The notes: generated by a model from the sequence alone, not told the origin. Counted from the stretch's first letter, positions 16,768 through 26,036 are shown. The stretch is DNA of 64,000 nucleotides from Mycolicibacterium confluentis (GCF_010729895.1 NZ_AP022612.1:3348001-3412000), one strand, 5' to 3'. Numbers and translations are program-made.

Positions 16768-18147
16768 TCATGGTGACGGTGCCGCCGCTTCTGCCGGCAG
16801 CGGAGCCTCCGGCGCCGGTGCGGGCAGTTCCGGCACGCCCGGCCACAGCGGGGTTCCGTCCGGTCCGTACAGCGGCGCACCGTAGGGCGCTCCACCGGGC
16901 ACGGCCGGCGCCGGGCCAGGGGCGGGGCCACCGGGGTGGCGCAGCTTCGGCGGTTCCGGCACACCCTTGGTCACCGGGAAGTAGTTGACCCAGCCTGGGA
17001 ACCCGATGCCCGGGTTCGGCCGGACGTCCATCCCGGTACCGAATCCCGTGTCGGTGACCAGGTAGCGCACCGGGAAGTTCTTGCTGACGTCGGGAAGCGA
17101 ACCGCAGCCCGGCTGGCCACCCGGGCCACCCTTGGCGCCCACCTTGGGCAGGTTCTCGGGGAAGCGGTAGGGGTCGTCGCCGAGCAGCAGTCCGACGTCC
17201 TGCACCACCGAATACCCGTTGCCACCGATGTTCTCGTATGCGCCGTGGTCAAGCGCATACTTCGCACCCTGCAACAGGCAGGTGTAGATCGGGTCGTACT
17301 TCAGCAGCAGACTGGTGGTCGGCTCGAGGACGTTGATGCCCTTGATGATGTTGTCCCGGTTCGGCCCGATCAGGTCGATCCCGCTGTTGGAGAAGCCGAT
17401 CGAGCTCAACAGCAGCGCGTCGAGATCCTGCGCGTGGCCGGCGATCGTCTCACTGGTCCCGCTCGCCGCATCCAAGGTGTTCAGGATGTCTCGCGCGGCG
17501 GTGCTGTAGGCGTCGCTCACGTTCTTGAGAGACACCCAGTTGGCGCCCACCTGGTCCATCTTCGGATTGATCGCCAGCAGAACCTCGTTGGCGTCGGTGG
17601 TCGCCTGACCGATTCGCTCCCCCTGGCCGCGGACACCGTCGGCCACCGCGGTCAGCACCGCGCTGAGCTTCGCGACGTCGATCTGGTTCAGCAGGCCGAC
17701 CAGGTTGTCGAACACCGTGTTCACCTCAGTGGTCACGTTGCGTGACCGCAGGACGGCGCCCGCCGTGATCCGTTCGGTGGTGGGCTCGTTCGGATAGATG
17801 AGGTCGACGTACTTGGTGCCGAACGCCGTGGTGGCGGCGATCTCGGCCTCGACGTTGGCCGGAATGTAGGAGACCTGGTCCGGGTCGATCTCCAGCTTCA
17901 GGGCGACGGGATGCCGGCCACCGGCGATACCGGCCACGCGGCCGACCTCGACGCCGTTCATCTTGACCTTCGCGCCCGACTCCATCACCAGGCCGGAACG
18001 GTCGGAGGTCAACGTGACTGGCACATAACGACGGAACGTGCCGGCGAAGATCGCTGAACACACCACGACCAACGCGATGACGGCGGCGAACAGGGCTGCG
18101 GTCCACCAGATCGGGTGGACGCCGACACGACTGCTTCTGTGTTCCAT
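16768..18147 (-). CDS. mceA: Mce family protein MceA
   Basis: This 459-residue first Mce subunit has a membrane helix (about residues 14-36), an MCE domain (GLVMESGAKVKMNGVEVGRV), the helical cholesterol-uptake-like domain typical of MceA, and a long Pro/Ala-rich C-terminus. It begins five bases after the yrbEB stop. No catalytic role is expected; the protein forms part of the periplasmic lipid tunnel. Confidence 0.92.
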   Translation of the reverse strand: MEHRSSRVGVHPIWWTAALFAAVIALVVVCSAIFAGTFRRYVPVTLTSDRSGLVMESGAKVKMNGVEVGRVAGIAGGRHPVALKLEIDPDQVSYIPANVEAEIAATTAFGTKYVDLIYPNEPTTERITAGAVLRSRNVTTEVNTVFDNLVGLLNQIDVAKLSAVLTAVADGVRGQGERIGQATTDANEVLLAINPKMDQVGANWVSLKNVSDAYSTAARDILNTLDAASGTSETIAGHAQDLDALLLSSIGFSNSGIDLIGPNRDNIIKGINVLEPTTSLLLKYDPIYTCLLQGAKYALDHGAYENIGGNGYSVVQDVGLLLGDDPYRFPENLPKVGAKGGPGGQPGCGSLPDVSKNFPVRYLVTDTGFGTGMDVRPNPGIGFPGWVNYFPVTKGVPEPPKLRHPGGPAPGPAPAVPGGAPYGAPLYGPDGTPLWPGVPELPAPAPEAPLPAEAAAPSP

Positions 18148-18151
18148 GCGT

Positions 18152-19006
18152 CTACCCGGCGAGATGGAAGTTGCCCGACTGACCGTAGATGGCCAGCGAG
18201 AGGAACAGGACGACGAGGACCGCGGCGATCAGGGATGTGCGAACGGCGCGACCGACAGCCTCGCCGACACCCGCGGGACCACCGGATGCGGTGAACCCGT
18301 AGTAGGTGTGCACGAGCATGATCACGACCGCCATCACCACCGCCTGGAAGAACGACCAGATGATGTCGGTGCTGTTCAGGAACGTGGTGAAGTAGTGGTC
18401 GTAGACACCGGAGGACTGCCCGTAGATCACGATCGTGCCGAATCTCGCGGCCCAGAAGGCCGACAGGACGGCCACGCAGTACAGCGGAACCACGACGATG
18501 ACGCCAGCGAGGACCCGACTCGACGCCAAGTAGGCCACTGAGCGGACACCCATGACCTCCAGTGCGTCGATCTCCTCGTTGATCCGCATCGCGCCGAGTT
18601 GCGCTGTCGCACCGGCACCGATGGTCGCCGCCAACCCGATGCCCGCGATCACTGGTCCGATCAGTCGGACGTTGAAGTACGCCGAGGCGAATCCGGTCAG
18701 GGCCTCGACGCCGACTTCGGCGAACTGGTTGTAGCCCTGCACCGCGACCAGTGCGCCGGTCGACAGGGTGAGGAAGCCGACGATCACGACAGTCCCACCG
18801 ACCACCGCCAGAGCGCCTACGCCGAGGCTCATCTGGGCGATCAGCCGAAGCAGTTCGACCTTGTAGTGGATCAGGACGTCCTTGATGGAGCCCAACGTCT
18901 GGAAGTAGAACTGCGCCTGGGTGCCGATGCGGGTCAGCCCGTCCACCCAACCCTTGACGGTGCGGTGGATCTGCGGATGAACCCTGCTCGGGTCGCCGGC
19001 GGTCAC
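18152..19006 (-). CDS. yrbEB: YrbE/MlaE-type permease subunit B
   Basis: This 284-residue integral membrane protein belongs to the MlaE family. It has about five to six hydrophobic helices and the EQ-loop-like signature INEEIDALEVMGV, which contacts the MceG/MlaF ATPase. The GTG start at 19006 overlaps the yrbEA stop by GTGA. YrbEA and YrbEB form the heterodimeric permease of Mce importers. The MceG ATPase is not in the window, as is usual, since it is encoded elsewhere and shared. Confidence 0.92.
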   Translation of the reverse strand: MTAGDPSRVHPQIHRTVKGWVDGLTRIGTQAQFYFQTLGSIKDVLIHYKVELLRLIAQMSLGVGALAVVGGTVVIVGFLTLSTGALVAVQGYNQFAEVGVEALTGFASAYFNVRLIGPVIAGIGLAATIGAGATAQLGAMRINEEIDALEVMGVRSVAYLASSRVLAGVIVVVPLYCVAVLSAFWAARFGTIVIYGQSSGVYDHYFTTFLNSTDIIWSFFQAVVMAVVIMLVHTYYGFTASGGPAGVGEAVGRAVRTSLIAAVLVVLFLSLAIYGQSGNFHLAG

Positions 19007-19806
19007 AGTGTCGCCTTGATGCCGACCGCGGACGCGATGATGTTGATGGCAAACAGCGCGACGAACGTGAACACGACCGTCTCGTTGACCGCGATCCCGA
19101 CACCTGCCGGACCGCCGCCCACGGAAATGCCCTTGTAGCAGGCGATCAGACCGGCGGCCAGACCGAAGAGCGCGGCCTTGATCAGCGAGATGATCACGTC
19201 GGCGGCCCCGGTGATGACCGTGAGTCCACCGACGAACGCGCCGGGGGTGACGTCCTGGACGAAGACCGAGAAGATGAATCCCCCAACCAGACCCACGAGG
19301 ATCACCACCGACGACAGCAGGGTCGCCACCAGAGTCGCGGCCAGCACCCGGGGCACCACCAACGACTGAATCGGGTCGACGCCCATCACCCGCAGCGCAT
19401 CGAGTTCGTCGCGAATGGTGCGCGCTCCGAGATCGGCGCACATTGCCGTCGCTCCCGCTCCGGAGACCACAAGCACCGTCACCACCGGACCGATCTGCGT
19501 GACGGTTCCGTACGCGGCGCCCGTGCCCGCGAAGTCAGCCGCACCGAACTCCAGCAACAGGATGTTGAAGGTGAAGATCAGCAGGACCGTGAAGGGGATC
19601 GCGAGCATCAACGTCGGCACCAGCGACACCCGCGCGACAAACCACGACTGCTCCAGGAATTCACGCCACGCGAACGGCCTGCGGGGAATCGTCACCAGGG
19701 TGTCGAGCGCCATCGCGAAGAACCCGCCGAGCGCGTTCACGGGCTTCGCGCCCCGCGACGACGAGATGGCTTCGAGCGACGAACGCGGTGACTCAGTGGT
19801 GGTCAT
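19003..19806 (-). CDS. yrbEA: YrbE/MlaE-type permease subunit A
   Basis: This 267-residue MlaE-family permease has the conserved cytoplasmic signature TIRDELDALRVMGVDP and a C-terminal GGGPAGVGIAVNETVV helix junction. It is the first gene of the eleven-gene operon running to 9089. It is transcribed from the 792-bp control region shared with the P450 gene. Orthology to mce3 rather than another mce locus is suggested only by the nearby tandem TetR genes. Confidence 0.92.
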   Translation of the reverse strand: MTTTESPRSSLEAISSSRGAKPVNALGGFFAMALDTLVTIPRRPFAWREFLEQSWFVARVSLVPTLMLAIPFTVLLIFTFNILLLEFGAADFAGTGAAYGTVTQIGPVVTVLVVSGAGATAMCADLGARTIRDELDALRVMGVDPIQSLVVPRVLAATLVATLLSSVVILVGLVGGFIFSVFVQDVTPGAFVGGLTVITGAADVIISLIKAALFGLAAGLIACYKGISVGGGPAGVGIAVNETVVFTFVALFAINIIASAVGIKATL

Positions 19807-19928
19807 GGCGCCACCGTGAGCTGCAGCAGGTCAGATTGTGAAGAACAATTCTGCGCTTCCTCGGACAACCTGCCGCCTTTCATTCGGATCACGATGGGGG
19901 TCTCACACCGCGGAGCTGGAGTGTTCCC

Positions 19929-19944
19929 GATCACAACTGTGATC
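19929..19944. promoter_or_regulatory. GATCACA-AC-TGTGATC palindrome upstream of yrbEA
   Basis: A perfect inverted repeat with 7-bp arms and a two-base spacer lies about 120 bp upstream of yrbEA. The size and dyad fit a dimeric repressor site. The regulator is not identified, and a GntR- or Crp-type protein is as likely as a TetR. Confidence 0.5.
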
Positions 19945-20341
19945 CGCGATAGCATCGCATAGCGTCATTTCGACCGTCAAGCAGCGCTCGCCATCGGCGC
20001 CCCAGCGGGCGTACCAATCCCGTCGCCACGGGACGATCAAATGGCTTCGAACTGCACTTATTGCAGGCATTCCGGATGCCCAGAGCGCAGAGGCCGCCGA
20101 CGCCCGGAGGCGTCAGTTCGCACCCCATTTGTAAATGTTGATTCTGCGCTGTCTTTTACAGCCGACATGGGATGGTCAGACCGGGAGCAGTCGGGACAAC
20201 ACCCCGCCGCTTCCCTGAACCAGTTAGTTCCCCTTGAGGAATGATCGTCACGGCCACCTCATCTAGACGCAGGATCTGCCAATATCGCGCCCAATCCCCC
20301 CACCGATCATGGCCCGAGCTCCTCGGTGACAGAACTGACAT

Positions 20342-20412
20342 TAACTATCAACGCCAGCATCGACAGCCGAAGCCATGGCCTGTGACGTTCTCCAGCTACC
20401 TCGTATAACGAG
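20342..20412. promoter_or_regulatory. TAACTA element and CTCGT-ATA-ACGAG repeat
   Basis: TAACTAT at 20342-20348 matches the recurrent hexamer found at five other catabolic promoters. Fifty bases on, CTCGT ATA ACGAG (20400-20412) is a perfect 5-3-5 inverted repeat. Both lie about 190-260 bp upstream of the P450 start. Confidence 0.4.
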
Positions 20413-20598
20413 TATTTCTCCAGCATATCGAACGTGCAGCGCCCCTGATGGCTACCTGCGACCGCGGCCCAATTCCGTCCCCGACACACCACGTCTTGAC
20501 GCCCGAAGAAGTTCTATGTGATGCTATCGCCAATCACTGATGTGATCGAGATCATTCACTTCGGACATCGTGTTCGAGCTTTCCAAGGAGGCCTCAGA

Positions 20599-21792
20599 GT
20601 GACGACCAGCGAGCAGATTTCGGCCCAAGAGGCGCCGGTATTCCCGTTCACGCGGACGTGTCCGTTCGCGCCCGCGGCCGACTACGCCGATGGCGGTTCT
20701 ATCCGCAAGGTTTCGTTCAAGAACATCGTCCCGGCCTGGCTGGTCACCGACTACAGCGATGTCAAAGCGGTGCTCGGCGATCGGCGCTCCAGTGTCCGGA
20801 ACATCCCCGACCCATCCCGGGGCGACGAGGGCGGCGAGCCACTGCCCGGCTTCTTCGTCGCGATGGATCCGCCGGACCAGACCCGGCTGCGCAAGATGCT
20901 CTCCCGCGAATTCACCCCGCGCCGCATGGAAGCCATGCGGCCCGCGGTGGAGCGGATCACGAACAAGCTGATCGATCAGATGCTCGAGCAGGACGGGCCG
21001 GTCGACCTGGTCCAGGCCTTGGCGCTCCCGTTGCCGTCATTGGTGATCTGCGAATTGTTGGGCATCCCCTACGACCGGCACGACTGGTTCCAGGAAGAGA
21101 CCGTGAAGTTCCTGCGCCTCGATACCTCACCGGAAGAGGCGGCCCAGACGGTCGCATCGGTGATGGGGTATCTCGGCGAACTCACCGTCTCCAAGATGGA
21201 TGATCCCGGCGACGATCTGATCAGCTTGCTGCTCAACCACGTTCGCAGCGGCGACCTGACCATCCCGGAGGTGGCTGGCATGGCCGCGTTCCTGCTGATG
21301 GCCGGGCACGAGACGACCGGCAACATGATCTCATTGGGCGTGTACGCCCTCCTGGAGCATCCCGATCAACTCGAATTGCTGCGCCAGGACCCGTCCCGGG
21401 TGCCGGCTGCGGTGGAGGAACTGCTGCGCTTCCTCGACATCATCGGAAATCTGCCGCGCTACCTGACCGAGGACATCGAACTCGCGGGTCAGACCATCCC
21501 GGCCGGCGACATCGTCATGGTGGCCATGGACAAGGCCAACCGCGACCCCAAACAATTCGAGGATGCGGACACGCTGAACATCCTGCGCACGGACGCCAAA
21601 GGCCACGTCGCCTTCGGGCACGGCATCCACGTGTGCCTCGGCGCGCCGCTGGCCCGGGTGGAACTGCAGTCGGTGATCAGCACGCTGTTCAGCCGGATTC
21701 CGACACTCAAGGTCGCGGTCCCCTCCGACGAGATCCAGGTGAAGACCGACGCCAAGATCTTCGGGCTGAAGTCGCTGCCCGTCACGTGGTAG
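20599..21792 (+). CDS. cytochrome P450
   Basis: This 397-residue bacterial class P450 has an I-helix MAGHETTGN (about residue 234), a K-helix ELLRF, and the haem loop FGHGIHVCLGAPLARVE with the axial Cys at residue 346. Soluble P450s of this size hydroxylate hydrophobic substrates such as steroids, terpenes or fatty acids. The GTG at 20599 is preceded by AAGGAGG at seven bases, which rejects the longer frame opening at 20518. The next gene, five bases after its stop, encodes an FMN/[2Fe-2S] reductase that probably supplies its electrons. The CYP family cannot be assigned by eye. Confidence 0.9.
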   Translation: MTTSEQISAQEAPVFPFTRTCPFAPAADYADGGSIRKVSFKNIVPAWLVTDYSDVKAVLGDRRSSVRNIPDPSRGDEGGEPLPGFFVAMDPPDQTRLRKMLSREFTPRRMEAMRPAVERITNKLIDQMLEQDGPVDLVQALALPLPSLVICELLGIPYDRHDWFQEETVKFLRLDTSPEEAAQTVASVMGYLGELTVSKMDDPGDDLISLLLNHVRSGDLTIPEVAGMAAFLLMAGHETTGNMISLGVYALLEHPDQLELLRQDPSRVPAAVEELLRFLDIIGNLPRYLTEDIELAGQTIPAGDIVMVAMDKANRDPKQFEDADTLNILRTDAKGHVAFGHGIHVCLGAPLARVELQSVISTLFSRIPTLKVAVPSDEIQVKTDAKIFGLKSLPVTW

Positions 21793-21797
21793 ACCGC

Positions 21798-22799
21798 ATG
21801 GCCAACGTTGACTGCCGGGAACAGGCAAGCACCGTGCGTCTGGTCATGCGGGAGTACGAGGCCGACGTCGTCGTCGCCGGCAAGGATGTCATCGCCGACG
21901 GCATCGCCGCACTGACCTTGAAAGAGGTTGGGGGCCATCCGCTCCCGGAGTGGACACCCGGATCGCACATCGACCTGATCATGTCCTCAGGCCTGGTGCG
22001 CCAGTACTCGCTGTGCGGTGACCCCGCCGACCGGGGCACCTGGCGCATCGCGGTGCTCCGCGAGCCCGATGAGCGTTCCCGCGGCGGATCGGTTTACGTG
22101 CACGACACCCTTGAACAGGGCGCCGAGATCCGTATTCGCGGTCCTCGCAACCATTTCCAGCTCGCGCCGTCACCGAATTACCTGTTCATCGCCGGCGGCA
22201 TCGGTATCACGCCGATCCGGGCGATGCTGGCCGAGGCCGAGGCGGTGGGCGCGAACTGGAAGTTGTTCTACGGCGGTCGCAGCACCGAATCCATGGCATT
22301 CCTCGACGAACTGGCCCCGTACGGTGACCGGGTCGAGTTCTGGGCGCAGGATCAGCGTGGGCTGCTGGACCTGGAGTACATCCTCGGCGCCCCACAGGCA
22401 GACACCTTGGTGTACTGCTGCGGTCCGCAGGGTCTGCTCGCCGCGGTCGAAGAACGCTGCACAACCTGGCCCGCCGGCGCGCTGCGGCTGGAACGATTCA
22501 GCTCCAGCACTGTCGAGACCGAATGGGTCAACACCCCGATCGAGGTCGAATTGGCCCGCCACGGTGTGACATTGACCGTGTCCGCGGACCAGAGCGTGCT
22601 CGAGGCGATCGAGGCGCACGGTGTCGACGTGATGTCCTCGTGCCAGTCCGGCATGTGCGGAACCTGCGAAACACCGGTCCTCGACGGCATTCCCGAACAC
22701 CGCGATGACGTCCTCACCCACGAGGAGCGTGAACGCAATGACTGCATGATGATTTGCGTCTCCCGGAGCCGCGGCGACAGGCTCGTCCTCGACATCTGA
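21798..22799 (+). CDS. phthalate-dioxygenase-reductase-type FMN/NAD/[2Fe-2S] reductase
   Basis: This 333-residue protein has the PFOR domain order: an FMN domain (RQYSLCGD near residue 73), an NAD domain (IAGGIGITPIRAML near 135), and a C-terminal plant-type ferredoxin with SCQSGMCGTCE and a final Cys in MMICVS. Such reductases pass electrons from NAD(P)H to oxygenases. In self-sufficient CYP116 enzymes the same module is fused to the P450. Here it is a separate gene immediately after the P450, so partnership is very likely. The ATG at 21798 is the first start after the P450 stop. Confidence 0.9.
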   Translation: MANVDCREQASTVRLVMREYEADVVVAGKDVIADGIAALTLKEVGGHPLPEWTPGSHIDLIMSSGLVRQYSLCGDPADRGTWRIAVLREPDERSRGGSVYVHDTLEQGAEIRIRGPRNHFQLAPSPNYLFIAGGIGITPIRAMLAEAEAVGANWKLFYGGRSTESMAFLDELAPYGDRVEFWAQDQRGLLDLEYILGAPQADTLVYCCGPQGLLAAVEERCTTWPAGALRLERFSSSTVETEWVNTPIEVELARHGVTLTVSADQSVLEAIEAHGVDVMSSCQSGMCGTCETPVLDGIPEHRDDVLTHEERERNDCMMICVSRSRGDRLVLDI

Positions 22800-22816
22800 A
22801 ACCAGCCGACTCCACC

Positions 22817-22856
22817 GAAACCGGCGGGACCCTCCTAAGAGGATCCCGCCGGTTTC
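22817..22856. terminator. stem-loop at the end of the P450 operon
   Basis: A perfect 13-bp inverted repeat (22817-22829 and 22844-22856) is extended inside by further pairing around one mismatch. No T-tract follows, as is common for mycobacterial terminators. Confidence 0.65.
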
Positions 22857-22920
22857 GCGTCTACCGCCCAGGTTTCGCGCCGATGAAGAATCTTGCCTAA
22901 CAATTGGGCCTTAAGTCCCT

Positions 22921-22942
22921 TTATAGTTAGGTAATATCGGGT
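22921..22942. promoter_or_regulatory. TAGTTA/TATCGGG operator-like element
   Basis: TATAGTTAGG at 22922-22931 is followed by TATCGGG at 22935-22941, which is the complement of the CCCGATA element at 3639 and 8090. It lies 50-70 bp upstream of the LLM oxidoreductase start, where an operator would block transcription. Confidence 0.5.
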
Positions 22943-22990
22943 CATACTACTGAAGTTGACCCTCACAACGGGAGAGAAAGGGCTTCGCAC

Positions 22991-24043
22991 ATGCGCATCG
23001 GCACCGTCCTCGACTTCGGCAGGCCGATGGCCGCCGTCGGCGAGGAGATCGCAGCGTGGGAGGAGGCCGGCCTCGCGTCAGTGACCCTCGGAGAGGCCTA
23101 CTCGCTTGACGCCCCCACCCAACTGGCCTACCTCGCGGCGCGGACGACCTCGGTCGAACTGGCCACGGGCGTACTGCCATTGGACACCCGCACGCCGACC
23201 CTCATCGCGACGACCGCCGCCGGACTCGACTACGTGTCCAACGGCAGGGCACGACTGGGCCTGGGTCCGTCAGGGCCGCAGGTGGTCGAGGGCTTCCACG
23301 GGATTCCCTTTGCGGACATCCTCGGAAAGACCCGGGAGACCATCGAGATCTGCCGGTCGGTCTGGCGGCGCGAAACGCTCAAACATGACGGACGGCACTA
23401 TCAGATCCCGATGGACCCGAGCCGCGGCACAGGTCTCGGCAAGCCGCTCAAGCTCATCAACCGCCCGGTGCGCAGCGACATCCCGATCTCGATCGCGTCG
23501 CTCGGACCCCGCATGGTCGAACTGACCGCCGAGCTCGCACAGGGCTGGGAGCCGATCTTCTTTTATCCCGAGAAGCTTCCACACGTCTGGGGCGAGGCAC
23601 TCGCGAAGGGCAACGCCAAGCGCAGTGACGATCTCGGTCCGCTGGAGATCATCGTGCGGGCTCCACTGGCCATCACCGAGGGCGATCCATCCCAGTGGAT
23701 CGACGCCGCCAAACCTCAACTGGCGCTGTACGTGGGCGGAATGGGCTCGCGGGAGAAGAACTTCTACAACCAACTGGTGTCGGCCTACGGTTTCGCCGAC
23801 GAGGCCGCCGTCATCCAGGACCACTTCCTGGCCGGCCGCATCGCGGAGGCCACCGCCGCCGTGCCGGACGAACTGGTCCGGGCCACCTCCCTGATCGGCG
23901 ACGCCGATCACATTCGTCAGCGTCTCACCGTGCTGCGGGACGCGGGCGTGACATTGGTCAACGTCACCCCCATGACAACCGATCCCACCGAACGCCTCGA
24001 GGCCGTACGGACGGCCGCCACCCTGAGCAAGGAGATCTCGTGA
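22991..24043 (+). CDS. LLM-class (luciferase-like) F420/FMN oxidoreductase
   Basis: This 350-residue TIM-barrel protein of the bacterial-luciferase family begins MRIGTVLDFG and contains LATGVLPLDTRTPTLIATTAAGLDYVSNGR and RLGLGPSGPQVVEGFHG, typical of mycobacterial F420-dependent LLM enzymes. It probably reduces or oxidises a lipid-derived substrate, or supplies a reduced flavin-type reaction to the next gene. GGGAGAGAAAGGG lies upstream of the ATG. Its stop overlaps the GTG of the BVMO gene, so the two proteins are made in a coupled way. Confidence 0.87.
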   Translation: MRIGTVLDFGRPMAAVGEEIAAWEEAGLASVTLGEAYSLDAPTQLAYLAARTTSVELATGVLPLDTRTPTLIATTAAGLDYVSNGRARLGLGPSGPQVVEGFHGIPFADILGKTRETIEICRSVWRRETLKHDGRHYQIPMDPSRGTGLGKPLKLINRPVRSDIPISIASLGPRMVELTAELAQGWEPIFFYPEKLPHVWGEALAKGNAKRSDDLGPLEIIVRAPLAITEGDPSQWIDAAKPQLALYVGGMGSREKNFYNQLVSAYGFADEAAVIQDHFLAGRIAEATAAVPDELVRATSLIGDADHIRQRLTVLRDAGVTLVNVTPMTTDPTERLEAVRTAATLSKEIS

Positions 24044-25962
24044 GCCAAGTCCTGGAACCCAGCGTCACCATCGACGCCGAGGAACTGCGCGACGCCCTGG
24101 CAGAGGCCAATGTGCCCTGCCTGATCGGCGTCCTGTATCAGCTCACCGGAGATGCCCGGTGGCTGGCGGAGCCATACACGGTCACCCCGACCCTCGGCTT
24201 CGAGAGCCACGACGACGGTGGGCTGCCCGCCGAGCGCGTCGCCGAAGTTCGCGACGCCGCCTTCGCCGCAATCATGGAGTGGAGCACCGGAACTCCGGTC
24301 GCCCACCCCTCCCCCAACGGCGCAGAACTGGTCAAGCTGATGTCCGCGGTGATGGGTGAACCGGTCACCGAGAAGTATGTTCCGCTGGCCGCCGAGCAGC
24401 TCGGGTTCGCGCCGTTCGTCGCCGATGACGTCACCGATCAGTGTGCAGATACCGGTTTTTCGGTGATCGTCGTCGGTGCCGGCTTCTCCGGCCTGGCGGC
24501 GGCGGTGCACCTCAAGCGGGCCGGCATCCCGTTCCGGGTGCTCGAGCGCAACGACCACGTCGGCGGCACCTGGTACGAGGCCAACTACCCCGGCGCCCGC
24601 GTCGACGTCCCGAACGATCTGTACTCGTACTCGTTCTTCCCTCGCGAGTGGAGCCAGAACTTCGCCCAGCCCGACGAGATCCGGCAGTACATCGACGATG
24701 TGATCGCCCACTTCGGCCTGGCGCCGCACATCGAGACTTCAGTCAGCGTCGAAGGCGCCGAATGGGACGCCGATGCCAGCGCGTGGGCGGTGAAGATCAA
24801 CTCGGGCAACGGATCCGAGACCGTGCGCTGCTCCGCGCTGATCACCGCCGCGGGGCTGCACAACACTCCGAACATCCCGCAGTTCCCCGGAATGGACGAG
24901 TTCTCGGGACAGGTGCTGCACTCGGCCCGGTGGTCACCGGAGACCGACCTGCGCGGCAAGAAGGTCGCCGTCGTCGGCGCCGGGGCCAGCGCGATGCAGG
25001 TGGTCTGCGCGATCGCCGACGACGTCGAGCAGATGGTCGTCGTGCAGCGCGAACCACACTGGACCACACCGAATGAGCAGTACTACCGCAAGCAATCCCC
25101 TGCCCGGCACTGGCTGTACCGCAATGTGCCGTTCTACCGCGCCTGGTTCCGGTTCCGCCTCTACTGGATCTACACCGAGCGCAACTACCCGGCGCTGCGG
25201 GTGGACCCGAAGGCCGCCGAGAAGGGCAGGCTCGTCAGCGGGCTCAACGATGCCTACCGGCGCAACCTGACCGCGTATCTGCGCGCCCAGTTGGAGGGCC
25301 GCGAGGACCTCATCGAGAAGTCGCTGCCCAAGTACCCGCCGTTCGGCAAGCGCCTGCTGATGGACAACGGCTGGTTCGCCACGTTGCGCCGACCGAATGT
25401 CAGCCTGGTCGCCGAGGGTGTCGACCACCTCACCGAGAACGGGCTGGTGACCGATTCCGGGGAGACCTTCGACGTCGACATCCTGATCCTGTGCACCGGA
25501 TTCCAGCAGCAGCGCTACCTCTATCCGATGGAGTTGCGCGGTCGCGACGGCGTCGAGCTGCGGGAGTCGTGGAGCGATGACAACGCCCGGGCCTACCTCG
25601 GCATCACCGCGCCCGGTTTCCCCAACCTGTTCTTCCTGTACGGCCCCAACACCAACCCGCCGGGCGGCAGCTGGCTGACCGTCGCCGAGGCGCAGGTGCG
25701 CTACGTGGTGGAGATGCTGACCGAGATGGTCCGCGACGATCTGGCCACCGTCGAGGTCCGCGAGGAACCGTTCGAGGCCTACAACCGTGAACTCGACGAC
25801 ACCAACAACGCCATGGTGTACGCGATGGACGGCGTCGAAAGCTACTACCGCAACAGCACCGGCCGGGTCGTCACGAACTCACCGTGGGCCGTTCCCGACT
25901 ACTTCGCCCGCACCTCGGCCCTGAACCTGGCGGACTACGAGGTCAGTCCGCGCACCGACTGA
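24040..25962 (+). CDS. Baeyer-Villiger monooxygenase, HAPMO-type with N-terminal extension
   Basis: This 640-residue flavoprotein has the type-I BVMO fingerprint FSGQVLHSARW (F-x-G-x3-H-x3-W) near residue 288, flanked by two Rossmann motifs, VVGAGFSGL (about 143) and VVGAGASAM (about 309). About 140 residues precede the first Rossmann fold, the size and domain layout of 4-hydroxyacetophenone monooxygenase, which is also 640 residues. It would insert oxygen beside a ketone to give an ester or lactone using FAD and NADPH. The GTG at 24040 follows GGAG and overlaps the LLM stop; the frame is open further upstream but that part is out-of-frame LLM sequence. The esterases at 7119 and 30524 could cleave its products. 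Confidence 0.92.
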   Translation: MSQVLEPSVTIDAEELRDALAEANVPCLIGVLYQLTGDARWLAEPYTVTPTLGFESHDDGGLPAERVAEVRDAAFAAIMEWSTGTPVAHPSPNGAELVKLMSAVMGEPVTEKYVPLAAEQLGFAPFVADDVTDQCADTGFSVIVVGAGFSGLAAAVHLKRAGIPFRVLERNDHVGGTWYEANYPGARVDVPNDLYSYSFFPREWSQNFAQPDEIRQYIDDVIAHFGLAPHIETSVSVEGAEWDADASAWAVKINSGNGSETVRCSALITAAGLHNTPNIPQFPGMDEFSGQVLHSARWSPETDLRGKKVAVVGAGASAMQVVCAIADDVEQMVVVQREPHWTTPNEQYYRKQSPARHWLYRNVPFYRAWFRFRLYWIYTERNYPALRVDPKAAEKGRLVSGLNDAYRRNLTAYLRAQLEGREDLIEKSLPKYPPFGKRLLMDNGWFATLRRPNVSLVAEGVDHLTENGLVTDSGETFDVDILILCTGFQQQRYLYPMELRGRDGVELRESWSDDNARAYLGITAPGFPNLFFLYGPNTNPPGGSWLTVAEAQVRYVVEMLTEMVRDDLATVEVREEPFEAYNRELDDTNNAMVYAMDGVESYYRNSTGRVVTNSPWAVPDYFARTSALNLADYEVSPRTD

Positions 25963-25979
25963 GGGCCGATCAGTTCAGC

Positions 25980-26029
25980 CCAACGCAATGTGGTCCGCGC
26001 CGATGACGTCGCGGACCACATTGCGTTGG
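25980..26029. terminator. 20-bp perfect stem-loop between convergent genes
   Basis: A 20-bp arm (25980-25999) is repeated exactly in inverted form at 26010-26029 around a ten-base loop. It has no T-tract. It is placed to end both the BVMO operon and the fadD gene. Confidence 0.75.
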
Positions 26030-26036
26030 CGTCCGA

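Larger units (their letters stand above)
19807..20598. promoter_or_regulatory. long divergent control region between the mce operon and the P450 operon
   Basis: This 792-bp gap has no supportable gene; the short open frames in it match nothing and lack ribosome sites. It contains a 7+7 inverted repeat at 19929-19944, a TAACTAT element at 20342-20348, and a CTCGT-ATA-ACGAG repeat at 20400-20412. The half nearest the P450 is more AT-rich than its surroundings. It must hold promoters for both divergent units. I could not place -10/-35 boxes with confidence. Confidence 0.6.

Noticed and set aside
19931..20244. Small open frames in the mce/P450 gap
   Set aside because: No start sites with ribosome-binding sequence and no recognisable protein; the region looks regulatory.
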